A DNA stretch of 64,000 nucleotides, taken from the NCBI RefSeq assembly GCF_001909055.1, contig NZ_LVWI01000037.1:62001-126000 (forward strand), written 5' to 3'. Under the pieces are notes generated by a model, which saw only the letters and a list, made by a program, of their open reading frames with translations, searched no databases and was not told the origin of the DNA. A program made the translations under genes and the position numbers. Shown here piece after piece: positions 43,415-52,432 of this stretch; positions within the stretch are counted from its first letter, which is position 1; every line of letters begins with the position of its first letter. The DNA is from Paenibacillus helianthi. GTDB taxonomy: Bacteria; Bacillota; Bacilli; Paenibacillales; Paenibacillaceae.

Positions 43415-45099
43415 CGGATAAGAGACCCCTGATTACTAATACCAAATGTGAATGCGGCCATCAAAATCCGGTGGGAACGGTCCTTTGCGAGGCCTGTGGC
43501 AAGCCGGTCGACGGTGAGGAACAGCTCTCAGCAGACAATCTGGAAATGCGGTACGACGGTGTAGCCCGGCGTTCACAGCGGGTGAATCCAGGGGTGATCG
43601 ACCTGGTGTGGAATTTTTTCTCTTCGGTCAAGATCGCTATTTACCTGATAGTGCTGACATTGCTAGGCTCCATGCTGGGAACGGTATTTCCCCAGGAGAG
43701 CACTTTTCTCAATATTGATGCATCAACCTATTATCAAGAAACGTACGGAACAGCCGGGGAGATTTACTATAAACTCGGCCTTTCGCACACCTATGAATCC
43801 TGGTGGTTCGTGACGCTGCTTGTGCTTATTGGAGCTTCACTGGTCATTTGCAGCCTGGACCGTGTGCTCCCCCTGTACAAGGCGTTAACCCGGCAAAAGA
43901 TTCGCAAGCATAGGCAGTTCCTGACCCGCCAAAAAGTGGTGCTTGTGACGGAACTGCAGGATGAGCCTGAAGCCTGGGTCGCACGTCTGGTGAAGCCGCT
44001 CCAGAAAAAGGGATACCGTGTCCGGACAGAGGGGGGCGCGCTGCTCGCCGAGAAACACCGGTTTAGCCGCTGGGGGCCTTATGTCATACATATTGGCCTG
44101 ATTATTTTTTTATTGGCTGTATTGGCCAGAGGACTTCCAGGGCTGAACATGGATCAGCATCTGGCTTTTCAGCAAGGTGAAGCCGTGAGGATTCCGGACA
44201 CTACTTATTATCTCAAGAACGAGAAGTTTACCGTTGAGTTCTATACGGAGGAAGAAATGCCCAAGGAATTCCGCGGGACCAAAATCCTTCCGAAACTTTA
44301 CGAAACTAAGGCAATTCTCTATGAATGTACTGCGGACTGCACAGATCCCTCGAAGGAGCCGAAGCTGGCGGAGGTGGCCAGACATAATATTCAGGTGAAT
44401 TCACCGCTCAGCTACAATGGTTTGAAAGCGTATCAGTTTGACTACGACCTCACCCCGGTGCTGCGCTCGGTGCAGCCGGAACTCACAAATTCTGAGAGTG
44501 GTAAGGTCTATGGCAAGTTCAAGCTGGACATGAAAAATCCGCAGCGGACATTTCAGGCTGGCCCTTATACGCTGGAACTAAAAGAGAAATATATGGATTT
44601 CGGTTTGAACGATGAAGGTCAACCGGTATCCAAATCTCCCTATCCGAATGCTCCGGCCTTCCTTTTCCTGATTAGGGGCCCGGATCTGCCGGCCGGAGGA
44701 CAACAATATTTCTATTTTCCGAAACAGGTAGACAAGGAAAAGTTCCAGATGGAAGCCATCAATGACAAGCTTGGCGGCAGCGGGCGGTTCCTGGAGCTTG
44801 AGGTGGGCAGCATGAGCGATGTGGATTTCTCGGAGTCTACAGCTTACTTGAATATACGTGTGGACCGGGCGATGCCTTTTGTATGGATCGGGGCGGGGAT
44901 TGTCATGCTTGGATTGGTGCTTGGCTTCTACTGGCAGCATAGACGGATATGGCTGGCTATCGATCAAGGAGAGCTGGTACTCGGAGGCCATACGAATAAG
45001 AATTGGTTCGGCTTCCGCCGTGAGATCGTTTCGATTCTGGCGAAGGCAGATTTGACCGTGGATGAAAAATCTCTGGACAACGGGGGAGGCCTGGCATGA
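43411..45099 (+). CDS. resB: cytochrome c biogenesis protein ResB
   Basis: 562 residues. The N-terminus is a small Cys4 zinc-ribbon-like motif (CECGHQNP to CEACGKP, about 11-31), then a ResB-type membrane domain with helices near 68-90, 130-150, 225-245 and about 490-510, and a large outer domain between the last two. With ResC it forms the system II haem export and ligation complex. The start is GTG 43411 overlapping the resA stop, so translation is coupled. Confidence 0.95.
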   Translation: MTDKRPLITNTKCECGHQNPVGTVLCEACGKPVDGEEQLSADNLEMRYDGVARRSQRVNPGVIDLVWNFFSSVKIAIYLIVLTLLGSMLGTVFPQESTFLNIDASTYYQETYGTAGEIYYKLGLSHTYESWWFVTLLVLIGASLVICSLDRVLPLYKALTRQKIRKHRQFLTRQKVVLVTELQDEPEAWVARLVKPLQKKGYRVRTEGGALLAEKHRFSRWGPYVIHIGLIIFLLAVLARGLPGLNMDQHLAFQQGEAVRIPDTTYYLKNEKFTVEFYTEEEMPKEFRGTKILPKLYETKAILYECTADCTDPSKEPKLAEVARHNIQVNSPLSYNGLKAYQFDYDLTPVLRSVQPELTNSESGKVYGKFKLDMKNPQRTFQAGPYTLELKEKYMDFGLNDEGQPVSKSPYPNAPAFLFLIRGPDLPAGGQQYFYFPKQVDKEKFQMEAINDKLGGSGRFLELEVGSMSDVDFSESTAYLNIRVDRAMPFVWIGAGIVMLGLVLGFYWQHRRIWLAIDQGELVLGGHTNKNWFGFRREIVSILAKADLTVDEKSLDNGGGLA

Positions 45100-46358
45100 G
45101 CTTACTCGACTTCAGCAGTGACGTCTTTATTGCCGCATTTTTTTTATACAGCGGGTCGTTCATGTTGTACACCATTGCGATCATGGGCCGGAAATGGTCC
45201 GGCAGGAAGCCAGAAGAGCATACCGCCCGCTGGGGAAAGATCGCCTTTATCGTATCCTCCTTGGGTCTGGTCTGTCATCTTGCTTATTTCTTCACCCGCT
45301 GGTCCGGTTCAGGGCATATTCCGGTCAGCAACATGTACGAATTCATGACGTTTTTATCCATGATGGTCATGGTAGCTTTTACCGTGATTTTCTCTATATA
45401 CCGCAAGATTATTCTTGGAGTCTTTGCGGTGCCGATCTCCATCATAGTCATGGCCTATGCGGCAGTATTCCCCCAAGAGGTTCAGCCGCTGATCCCTTCA
45501 CTTAAATCGATATATCTGAATATCCATGTCACGCTGGCCGCACTGGGCGAATCTTTCTTTGCCGTTGGTTTTGCCGCCGGCCTGATGTATCTCCTGCGTA
45601 CCGTGAATTTCTCCAGCAAGGAGAAGAGTGACCGCAAGCAGCAGCGTCTGGTCGAATTTACTCTGTTCTCAATCATTGTTATAATTGGGTTCCTTGGATC
45701 GGTTTTTGCATTTCGCGGCGCAGGATACGAAACGGTTTTCGTTCGTTCTAACGTTACGATTGACAGCCCCGGGCAGGGAGATAGTACAATAGAGAAAGTG
45801 AGTTATAAAATGCCACCAATCGTGGCACCTTACCATAGCGAAATTGAGAGCTTCCAGCCGTTTCTTGGAATGAAGGAGCCGCTTTTCGAAGCGCCATCCT
45901 GGATGAATGGCGTCAATGCCGGACGTAAATTCAATACGGTTCTCTGGTCGCTGATTTCCGGTGCGATTTTATATGGAATTCTGCGTCTGGCTGCCCGCAA
46001 ACCGCTGGGCCGAGCGATTCATCCTGTCCTGGATGGAATTGATGAGAATGACCTCGATGAAATTACGTACAGGGCGATTGCCATTGGCTTCCCGATCTTT
46101 ACACTGGGGGCTTTGATTTTTGCAATGATATGGGCACAAGTGGCCTGGGGCCGGTTTTGGGGATGGGACCCCAAAGAAGTCTGGGCACTGGTCACTTGGC
46201 TGTTCTACAGCGCCTACCTGCATCTGCGGCTGGCCCGCGGATGGCAGGGGCGCAAATCCGCATGGCTCGCCGTACTCGGCTTTCTGGTCGTAATGTTTAC
46301 CCTGGTTGGAGTTAATCTGGTGATTGCCGGACTACATTCCTACGCCGGAACAGACTAA
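45096..46358 (+). CDS. resC: cytochrome c biogenesis protein ResC (CcsA-type)
   Basis: 420 residues, about eight membrane helices. The Trp-rich haem motif is WGRFWGWDPKEVWALVTW near 350-367, and conserved His residues flank it (VCHLAYF near 67, GLHSYAG near the end). It is the haem channel partner of ResB. ATG 45096 overlaps the resB stop (ATGA). A promoter-like string inside the gene at 45760-45790 has a 19-base spacer and is probably chance. Confidence 0.95.
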   Translation: MSLLDFSSDVFIAAFFLYSGSFMLYTIAIMGRKWSGRKPEEHTARWGKIAFIVSSLGLVCHLAYFFTRWSGSGHIPVSNMYEFMTFLSMMVMVAFTVIFSIYRKIILGVFAVPISIIVMAYAAVFPQEVQPLIPSLKSIYLNIHVTLAALGESFFAVGFAAGLMYLLRTVNFSSKEKSDRKQQRLVEFTLFSIIVIIGFLGSVFAFRGAGYETVFVRSNVTIDSPGQGDSTIEKVSYKMPPIVAPYHSEIESFQPFLGMKEPLFEAPSWMNGVNAGRKFNTVLWSLISGAILYGILRLAARKPLGRAIHPVLDGIDENDLDEITYRAIAIGFPIFTLGALIFAMIWAQVAWGRFWGWDPKEVWALVTWLFYSAYLHLRLARGWQGRKSAWLAVLGFLVVMFTLVGVNLVIAGLHSYAGTD

Positions 46359-46433
46359 ATCAACAATCTGCCGAAGAGGCACTAATACCTGAGAGTAACG
46401 TTGTACTGTAATTGATGAAGGGGTTGTTGTGAA

Positions 46434-47150
46434 ATGGCAGAGCATTTGAACAGAATACTGGTGGTGGATGACGAGGAGCGCATTCGCCGCCTGCTTAAGA
46501 TGTATCTTGAAAAAGAAGGTTACGAAATTGATGAAGCTGAAGACGGGGAAATCGCACTTCGCAAAGCAACGGCCAATGACTACGGCCTGATTCTGCTGGA
46601 TGTGATGTTGCCGGGAATCGATGGCATTGAAGTGCTGACGAGGCTCAGAGGGGTCAAATCGACACCCGTTCTGATGCTTACAGCCAAAGGTGAGGAGATC
46701 AACCGGGTGCAAGGCTTCGAGATGGGTGCGGACGATTATGTCGTCAAGCCTTTTAGTCCCCGTGAAGTGATCTACCGGGTAAAAGCGATTATGCGCCGCT
46801 CTTCTGCGACAGCCTTTTTGTCCAAAGAAAGCAATTCCAGCAACAATATCGTATTTCCCCATCTTATCATTGAACATGATGCACACCGGGTAACCGCCGG
46901 CGGCCAGGAAGTAAGCCTGACTCCGAAAGAGTACGAGCTGCTGCATTATTTGGCTATTTCACCGGACAAGGTGTTCTCGCGCGAAGAGCTGCTGAAGGAT
47001 GTGTGGAATTATGAATTCTTCGGGGATTTGCGAACAGTGGATACACATGTCAAAAGACTTCGTGAGAAGCTCAATAAAGTATCACCGGAATCGGCAGCGA
47101 TGATTACCACGGTATGGGGAGTAGGCTATAAGTTAGAGGTGCCCAAATAA
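46434..47150 (+). CDS. resD: redox response regulator ResD
   Basis: 238 residues. Receiver domain with VVDDEERIRRLL, phospho-acceptor Asp in LLDVMLPGIDG (about residue 57) and KPFSPREV; OmpR-type winged helix at about 135-236 (LTPKEYELLHYLA, TVDTHVKRLREKL, TVWGVGYKLE). It controls aerobic/anaerobic respiration genes. It starts 75 bases after resC with AAGGGG upstream. Partner kinase follows immediately. Confidence 0.96.
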   Translation: MAEHLNRILVVDDEERIRRLLKMYLEKEGYEIDEAEDGEIALRKATANDYGLILLDVMLPGIDGIEVLTRLRGVKSTPVLMLTAKGEEINRVQGFEMGADDYVVKPFSPREVIYRVKAIMRRSSATAFLSKESNSSNNIVFPHLIIEHDAHRVTAGGQEVSLTPKEYELLHYLAISPDKVFSREELLKDVWNYEFFGDLRTVDTHVKRLREKLNKVSPESAAMITTVWGVGYKLEVPK

Positions 47151-48590
47151 GTGAAATTCTGGAGAAGTCTTGTCGGGAAGCTGTGGATCACGATCATCTG
47201 TCTGGTTGCTGTCGTGCTTATCACACTGGGGTTGTTCCTGCTGCCCTATATCGACAGCAACTTCGCCAATTCCGGGGCGATCAAACGCTTGTTCACTTAT
47301 GTCTGTATGATAGGGTTTTCCTTAACGACGTTTTTTGCCTTGTTCCTGTTCACCAAGATCACACAGCCGATGCAGCAGGTCATTGAAGCGGCGAATAACA
47401 TTCGCAAGGGCGAATACGGGACGAGACTCACACTGGTGACCAGTGACGAAATCGGCCAGTTGGCTACCTCCTTCAATCATATGGCGGAAGAACTGGAAGA
47501 AAATATCCGCAGCCTGAATCATGAGAAGGGACATCTGTCCAGTGTTCTGCGCAGCATGAGCGATGCAGTGCTCACCTTTGATGTCGAGGGGCAGATCATA
47601 TTGACCAACCCGCATGGCCAGGCTCTGCTGGAGACGTGGAGTGATCTGAGCTGGGAGCAGGAGAGTGAATCCGAGCTCTATCCGCAAGAGGTGATTGACA
47701 GTGCAGTACCACCTCCCTTACGGCCCTTGTTCTTCAGTACACTGAGTCAGGGTGGGGACCAACGCTCTCAGGTGCATGTACGTCAGGGAGTCTGGTCAGT
47801 TCACATGGCTCCGCTATACTCGGACGACGCCATTCGCGGAGTAGTGGCTGTATTGCGTGATGTGACTGAAGAGGTGAAGCTTGAGAAGATGCGCCGCGAC
47901 TTCGTTGCTAATGTTTCACACGAGATCCGTACTCCTCTATCGATGATGCAGGGCTACAGTGAAGCTTTGCTGGACGGCATGGCCTCTTCTCCTGAAGAGA
48001 GCAGTGAGCTGGTTCAAGTTATTCATGACGAGTCACTGCGGATGGGCCGGCTGGTGAAGGATCTGCTTGATCTTGCACGCATGGAAGCCGGACACACCGA
48101 TATGATGAAGGTCCCGGTAGATATGGAGGCCCTTCTGGAACGGGTGTACCGCAAATTTTCTGTTCGGGCCAAGGAGCGGGGAATCCACCTCGACCTGAAC
48201 TTCGGAAACGACACACCGCTTCTCAAAGCGGCTGACGAAGACAAGCTGGAGCAGGTGCTGACCAATCTGCTGGACAATGCGTTTCGGCATACACCTGCGG
48301 ATAAACACATCAGGGTTCTAACGGGCTCTGCTGTATTAGAGGGACGCCGTTATCTGGAGATTGCAATCCGCGATGAAGGAGTAGGTATTCCTCCGGAGGA
48401 TCTTCCATTTATATTTGAACGCTTCTACAAAGCGGACAAAGCCCGAGTGCGGGGAGAAACCGGGGGAACCGGGCTTGGACTCGCTATTGTCAAAAATATC
48501 GTTGAGTCGCATCGCGGAACCATCACGGCTTCCAGCAGGCTGGGCGAAGGAACCGAGTTCATTCTGCGGCTTCCTGTCGAAAAACAGTAA
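47151..48590 (+). CDS. resE: redox sensor histidine kinase ResE
   Basis: 479 residues. Two membrane helices (about 10-30 and 45-65) enclose only a short outer loop, followed by HAMP (about 66-120), a PAS-like domain (about 125-235), then the kinase core with NVSHEIRTPLSMM (His about 257), NLLDNAFRHTP, DEGVGIPPE and GGTGLGLAIVK. The outer loop is much shorter than in many ResE proteins, so sensing is probably intracellular through the PAS domain. GTG 47151 follows the resD stop directly. Last gene of the operon. Confidence 0.95.
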   Translation: MKFWRSLVGKLWITIICLVAVVLITLGLFLLPYIDSNFANSGAIKRLFTYVCMIGFSLTTFFALFLFTKITQPMQQVIEAANNIRKGEYGTRLTLVTSDEIGQLATSFNHMAEELEENIRSLNHEKGHLSSVLRSMSDAVLTFDVEGQIILTNPHGQALLETWSDLSWEQESESELYPQEVIDSAVPPPLRPLFFSTLSQGGDQRSQVHVRQGVWSVHMAPLYSDDAIRGVVAVLRDVTEEVKLEKMRRDFVANVSHEIRTPLSMMQGYSEALLDGMASSPEESSELVQVIHDESLRMGRLVKDLLDLARMEAGHTDMMKVPVDMEALLERVYRKFSVRAKERGIHLDLNFGNDTPLLKAADEDKLEQVLTNLLDNAFRHTPADKHIRVLTGSAVLEGRRYLEIAIRDEGVGIPPEDLPFIFERFYKADKARVRGETGGTGLGLAIVKNIVESHRGTITASSRLGEGTEFILRLPVEKQ

Positions 48591-48608
48591 ACCCAAGACA
48601 ATGAATGA

Positions 48609-48639
48609 CAGCGCCTCTGACCGCAGAGGTGCTTTTTGT
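48609..48639 (+). terminator. rho-independent terminator of the res operon
   Basis: AGCGCCTCTG and CAGAGGTGCT pair with a short ACCG loop, followed by TTTT. Confidence 0.85.
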
Positions 48640-48717
48640 TGAAACCACCACATTAATCTTGTTCATCGTGGAACATACCGCTATGCTTACGAAGCCAGTT
48701 TTAGGAGGCCTATAGAG

Positions 48718-50211
48718 ATGATTTTATCATTAGACCAAGGAACTACAAGCTCGCGTGCGATCTTGTTCGATTATGAAGCAGGGATGATCTCTCAGGGGCA
48801 ATATGAGATTAGCCAGTCTTTTCCCCGGCCGGGATGGGTAGAGCATGATCCTAATCAAATCTGGGAGACACAACTGGCGGCAGCCAGAGAGGCCATAAGA
48901 GGAAGCGGGAGGCCTGCTGACGAGATATCTGCAATTGGTATTACCAACCAGAGGGAAACCGCTTTGATCTGGGAGAAGGCCAGTGGGAAGCCTATCTACC
49001 CGGCCATCGTCTGGCAAGACCGCCGTACGGCCGAGGAGTGTGAAGAACTGAAACGGCGCGGACTAGCGGATGTGATTGCTGCCAGGACCGGTCTTGTAGT
49101 GGATGCCTACTTCTCAGCAACCAAGCTGGCCTGGATTCTGGATCATGTTCCTGGGGCGCGAGAGCGCGCGGACCGAGGAGAACTGCTGGGAGGAACTATC
49201 GACACCTGGCTGATCTGGAAGCTCACAGGAGGAGCTGTGCATGCAACGGATGTGACAAATGCCTCGCGCACCATGCTCTACAATCTGCATGAGCGGATAT
49301 GGGATGAGCAGCTGATTGACGAGCTTAGGATACCGCGTTCAATTCTACCCGAAGTTAGAATGTCCGGTGGGGAATTCGGAGCAGCAAGCAGTAAATGGTT
49401 TGGAGCCCAAATTCCAATTCGCTCGGTGCTGGGAGATCAGCAGGCCGCCTTGTTTGGGCATACCTGTCTTGAAGCCGGAAGTGCCAAGAATACATACGGC
49501 ACCGGCTGTTTTATCCTTATGAATACCGGGACTGAGGCGGTAGCCTCCAGCCATGGACTGCTGACAACAGTGGCTTGGGGCATGGGAGATGAATTGTATT
49601 ATGCCCTTGAGGGCAGTGTGTTCGTAGCCGGAGCGGCAGTGCAATGGCTGCATGAAGGCCTGGGGCTGATTGAAGGTCCTGCAGACTCAGAGGGAAAGGC
49701 GGGGGAAGTGGAAGATAGTGAGGGTGTAGTAGTAGTACCGGCCTTCACAGGACTGGGAGCACCCTACTGGGACATGTATGCCCGCGGAGCGGTGTTTGGC
49801 CTGACACGCGGAACTACAGCAGGTCATCTGGTGCGGGCTACCCTGGAATCCCTTGCTTTTCAATCAAGAGATGTCATCGGTGCGATGGAAAAAGATGCAG
49901 GCATGCCGCTCACCGGACTGAGGGTAGATGGCGGAGCAGTGCGCAACGATCTGCTCATGCAGTTTCAAGCGGATATTCTCGGCAGCGAGGTTACACGTAC
50001 CATGTATGCAGAGACGACCGCACTGGGGGCAGCATTGCTTGCCGGACTAACGTCAGGGATTTGGACCCGGGAGCAGCTCGAGAGCTTTAATAAGGCTGAG
50101 AAGGTATTCTCGCCTACAATGGAGCCGGCAGAGCGTGAGCTTCGTTACCATGCCTGGCAGGATGCTGTTTCGCGAACCATGGGCTGGGAGAAGCATGAAG
50201 GTCACCGTTAA
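48718..50211 (+). CDS. glpK: glycerol kinase
   Basis: 497 residues, FGGY kinase that makes glycerol-3-phosphate from glycerol and ATP. Motifs are SLDQGTTSSRAILFD, NQRETALIWEK, WQDRRTAEEC, DVTNASRTMLYN, GDQQAALFGHT, KNTYGTGCF and VDGGAVRNDLLMQFQADIL. In Firmicute GlpK a His in a YHFYG-like segment before GDQQ is phosphorylated by HPr; here the aligned segment is SSKWFGAQIPI, so that His is missing. GGAGG precedes ATG 48718. No glpF, glpD or glpP is nearby. A strong hairpin separates it from the convergent KAS III-like gene. Confidence 0.94.
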   Translation: MILSLDQGTTSSRAILFDYEAGMISQGQYEISQSFPRPGWVEHDPNQIWETQLAAAREAIRGSGRPADEISAIGITNQRETALIWEKASGKPIYPAIVWQDRRTAEECEELKRRGLADVIAARTGLVVDAYFSATKLAWILDHVPGARERADRGELLGGTIDTWLIWKLTGGAVHATDVTNASRTMLYNLHERIWDEQLIDELRIPRSILPEVRMSGGEFGAASSKWFGAQIPIRSVLGDQQAALFGHTCLEAGSAKNTYGTGCFILMNTGTEAVASSHGLLTTVAWGMGDELYYALEGSVFVAGAAVQWLHEGLGLIEGPADSEGKAGEVEDSEGVVVVPAFTGLGAPYWDMYARGAVFGLTRGTTAGHLVRATLESLAFQSRDVIGAMEKDAGMPLTGLRVDGGAVRNDLLMQFQADILGSEVTRTMYAETTALGAALLAGLTSGIWTREQLESFNKAEKVFSPTMEPAERELRYHAWQDAVSRTMGWEKHEGHR

Positions 50212-50266
50212 AGGGTATAGGATGAATCGCTAGCACAGCAGTAAACTTATAGATGGAATAATTGCA

Positions 50267-50305
50267 AAATGGCCCGCAAGCAGATTATCTGCTTGCGGGC
50301 CATTT
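50267..50305. terminator. bidirectional hairpin between glpK and the KAS III-like gene
   Basis: AAATGGCCCGCAAGCAGA and TCTGCTTGCGGGCCATTT are exact complements with a three-base loop. It can end transcripts from both sides. Confidence 0.8.
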
Positions 50306-50326
50306 GAGGTAAGCGCGAATGAATGT

Positions 50327-51319
50327 TTAGTATTCCATTACAAAAGCTACATTTTGCCAGCCTGCGCCAACGGTCCAGAAGAGCACTTTGTCACCGCGTT
50401 CAATCATTCCAGTAGTCACTGCTTTGTGCAGGGCTACAAAAGGACTGCTTGTCGAAGTATACCCGAATTCATCGCCGATATAGACCGCTACATCGGTGTC
50501 GATGCCTGTTTTGTCGGATACGGCAAGAATATTTGGGAGGGACAGCTGTGAAAAACAGGCGGCCTTGATTGACTCGGGAGCAATCTCATTATTGCTCAGC
50601 AATGTATTGATCGATTCCGAGGCTGCATCCACACAAATGGAGTCATCAAATGGAATGAACTTCACATTGAACTCTCCGGCACCAACACCACCACGTCCAA
50701 GGTTGGCTAAGCCATCCACAGGAAACATCGAGTTGCCATAGACACATGTGTCTGTCTGGTAAATAGAATCAATGAAGCCTACCGAATTCTCATCCCGCTC
50801 CAGAATAACGGCAGCGGCAGCATCTCCAAAGTTGGCATAGTAGACAGGATCGTTTTTATCCGCATGCGGAGCAACGTGGTCTGAGCCGATCACCAGCGCG
50901 CGACGGATTCTTGGATTGGCCATCATCTGACGGCTTACCTGTTCCACCGAGGCGGTCATACCTGCACAGTTGGCATTACTGTCGATGCAAATGGTGTGGG
51001 AAGCGCCACCGATTAAACGATGAATCATAAGTGAGTTCGTCGGGAAGATGTATTCAGGAGTCTGACTGGCATAAGCAATCAGGTCGATGTCAGCCCCGGT
51101 AAGCCCGGTCTTGTCCAGTACGTTGCTTGCCGCCTCAAAAGCCATGGTCAGTGAATTCTCTTCATTGCTGTCGATGCTATAGCGGTTATTACGGCCAAGA
51201 GTAGCCAGGAGGCCACGGATATCAATACCTTTTTCGTCAAAATGCTGTATGAAAAAGTCGTTGCCAATCTTTTTGCTTGGATGATAGATATCAATGTCCT
51301 TTATCCGTATCCCGGCCAT
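50327..51319 (-). CDS. KAS III-fold (FabH-like) protein lacking the His/Asn catalytic residues
   Basis: 330 residues with two thiolase halves. The active-site block is DSNANCAGMTAS with Cys118. FabH enzymes use Cys-His-Asn; the usual HQAN is FSQLS here (Ser257 and Ser260 replace His and Asn) and the usual GNTSAAS is GYTSTSS (Tyr287 replaces Asn). The C-terminal VGAGWQNVAFVMEY is otherwise typical. The protein can probably form an acyl-Cys but is unlikely to carry out normal decarboxylative condensation; it may transfer acyl groups or need a partner. AGGAGG before ATG 51319 decides the start (the frame is open to 51388). Last gene of the accessory block led by the ThDP enzyme. Confidence 0.85.
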   Translation of the reverse strand: MAGIRIKDIDIYHPSKKIGNDFFIQHFDEKGIDIRGLLATLGRNNRYSIDSNEENSLTMAFEAASNVLDKTGLTGADIDLIAYASQTPEYIFPTNSLMIHRLIGGASHTICIDSNANCAGMTASVEQVSRQMMANPRIRRALVIGSDHVAPHADKNDPVYYANFGDAAAAVILERDENSVGFIDSIYQTDTCVYGNSMFPVDGLANLGRGGVGAGEFNVKFIPFDDSICVDAASESINTLLSNNEIAPESIKAACFSQLSLPNILAVSDKTGIDTDVAVYIGDEFGYTSTSSPFVALHKAVTTGMIERGDKVLFWTVGAGWQNVAFVMEY

Positions 51320-51422
51320 GGTAATCCTCCTAAAAGTTAATGAGCGATTCTTCCCGCCCTCAAGTTTTGTATAAAACTTGCTTCTCAACCATCATTCAGG
51401 CTGGTGAGCCTTGAAACAATAC

Positions 51423-51773
51423 TTAAGATTGAACTGTCGAAGTGATCTCCAGGTTTTCAAGTCCAGCCTTGCGGCCGAGGCGCGCGAGCTGCATTTTAAG
51501 GATGGGGTTATTTTCAAGAGTCAGGCTTACTTTTTCAAAACCATCTGCTTTGAACATGATGAAGCAGCCCTCCAGCAGAGGCACAACATCAGGAGCAGTA
51601 ACATTTAGTTTTCTGCAGTCAATCTGCAGAGCATATTCTGAAGGTGTGATCGGGTTAACGGTCTGCTGATAAGCTTGAATCGATTTGAGACCATCCTCAT
51701 TGGAGAAAGTGCCTTCTAATTCAATATTAATGACCTTGTTAACAGAATCGGTTTTCAAAATAAATTTACCCAT
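51423..51773 (-). CDS. small STAS/SpoIIAA-like protein
   Basis: 116 residues, alternating strands and helices: ILKTDSVNKVINIELEGTF, YALQIDCRKLNVTAPDVVPLLEG, and FEKVSLTLENNPILKMQLARL. The pattern of strand-helix repeats and the position of IDCRKL resemble STAS (anti-sigma antagonist) folds, but the identity is not certain. No signal peptide. GGGAGAG precedes ATG 51773. It lies between the CMD-like and KAS III-like genes on the same strand, 220 bases after the former, with a palindrome in the gap, so it may have its own promoter. Confidence 0.6.
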   Translation of the reverse strand: MGKFILKTDSVNKVINIELEGTFSNEDGLKSIQAYQQTVNPITPSEYALQIDCRKLNVTAPDVVPLLEGCFIMFKADGFEKVSLTLENNPILKMQLARLGRKAGLENLEITSTVQS

Positions 51774-51893
51774 GTGCTCATCTCTCCCAAAATTAAATGT
51801 GTGAAACGTATAACGGAAATGTTGACTGTACGTTGTTGTTCAGTCATAGAATATATCCAAATAACTTTTGGTTTTACGCCTTGATTCGATACA

Positions 51894-51907
51894 AAAACTA
51901 TAGTTTT
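51894..51907. promoter_or_regulatory. 14-bp palindrome upstream of the STAS-like gene
   Basis: AAAACTATAGTTTT is perfectly self-complementary, in an AT-rich 220-base gap 121 bases before the STAS-like start. Candidate operator for a second transcription unit in the block. Confidence 0.35.
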
Positions 51908-51993
51908 GGGATATTTTCCCTCTAATATAATCATATATTTCTCAAATAAGCAAGAAAAAAGTCGAATTGTGTATAAAATTGTTGAAGAAGAAT

Positions 51994-52362
51994 TTATTGG
52001 ATTTCCTCAAGCGTTGCAAGCAGCACATTAAAAGCTGAAATGACTCTTGGAGCACCGATACAAGGCACCAGATGCAATAAGATTCCTTTGATCTGTTCTA
52101 CAGTTATTCCGACGCGGAGCGCCATCACATAATGGACCCCGAGCTGCTCAAATTGTCCCATAGTAATCAAAGATGAAATAACAGCAATTTCTTTCCAATC
52201 GGAGCCAATTGTTGTGCGCTGAAAAAGATCCCCATAAGCGTTGCCCATAATGTACTCGGCCAGTTCGGGGAAATGCTCTTTGATTGGAGCTAGTGCTTTG
52301 GCTCCATAGTCGCCGGACAGGTTGGTAAAATGCTTTAGACCGCTGTAACTGGTGTTTTCCAC
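51994..52362 (-). CDS. carboxymuconolactone decarboxylase (CMD/AhpD-fold) family protein
   Basis: 122 residues, all-helical. WKEIAVISSLITMGQFEQLGVHYVMALRVG (family: R.LI.LA..AA.G...QL..H...A...G), then ITVEQIKGILLHLVPCIGAPR (family: ...EEI.EVLLQ...Y.GFP), is the CMD pattern. The AhpD CxxC is absent, so it is closer to gamma-carboxymuconolactone decarboxylase-type members, which decarboxylate or isomerise beta-keto-type acids. It starts 70 bases after the ThDP enzyme stop and should be in the same transcript. AGGAGG lies upstream of ATG 52362 at a usual distance. Confidence 0.82.
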   Translation of the reverse strand: MENTSYSGLKHFTNLSGDYGAKALAPIKEHFPELAEYIMGNAYGDLFQRTTIGSDWKEIAVISSLITMGQFEQLGVHYVMALRVGITVEQIKGILLHLVPCIGAPRVISAFNVLLATLEEIQ

Positions 52363-52432
52363 AAAGATGCCTCCTGAATTTTGATGAGTGGCAAGGACCG
52401 GTCATGTGAAGCTTGATTCTTACCTCTGCTAC

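Noticed and set aside
45096..45099. Frameshift between resB and resC
   Set aside because: The four-base ATGA overlap is normal translational coupling; both proteins are full length.
45760..45790. TTGACA ... TACAAT inside resC as an internal promoter
   Set aside because: The spacer is 19 bases and it lies in a conserved coding region; probably chance.
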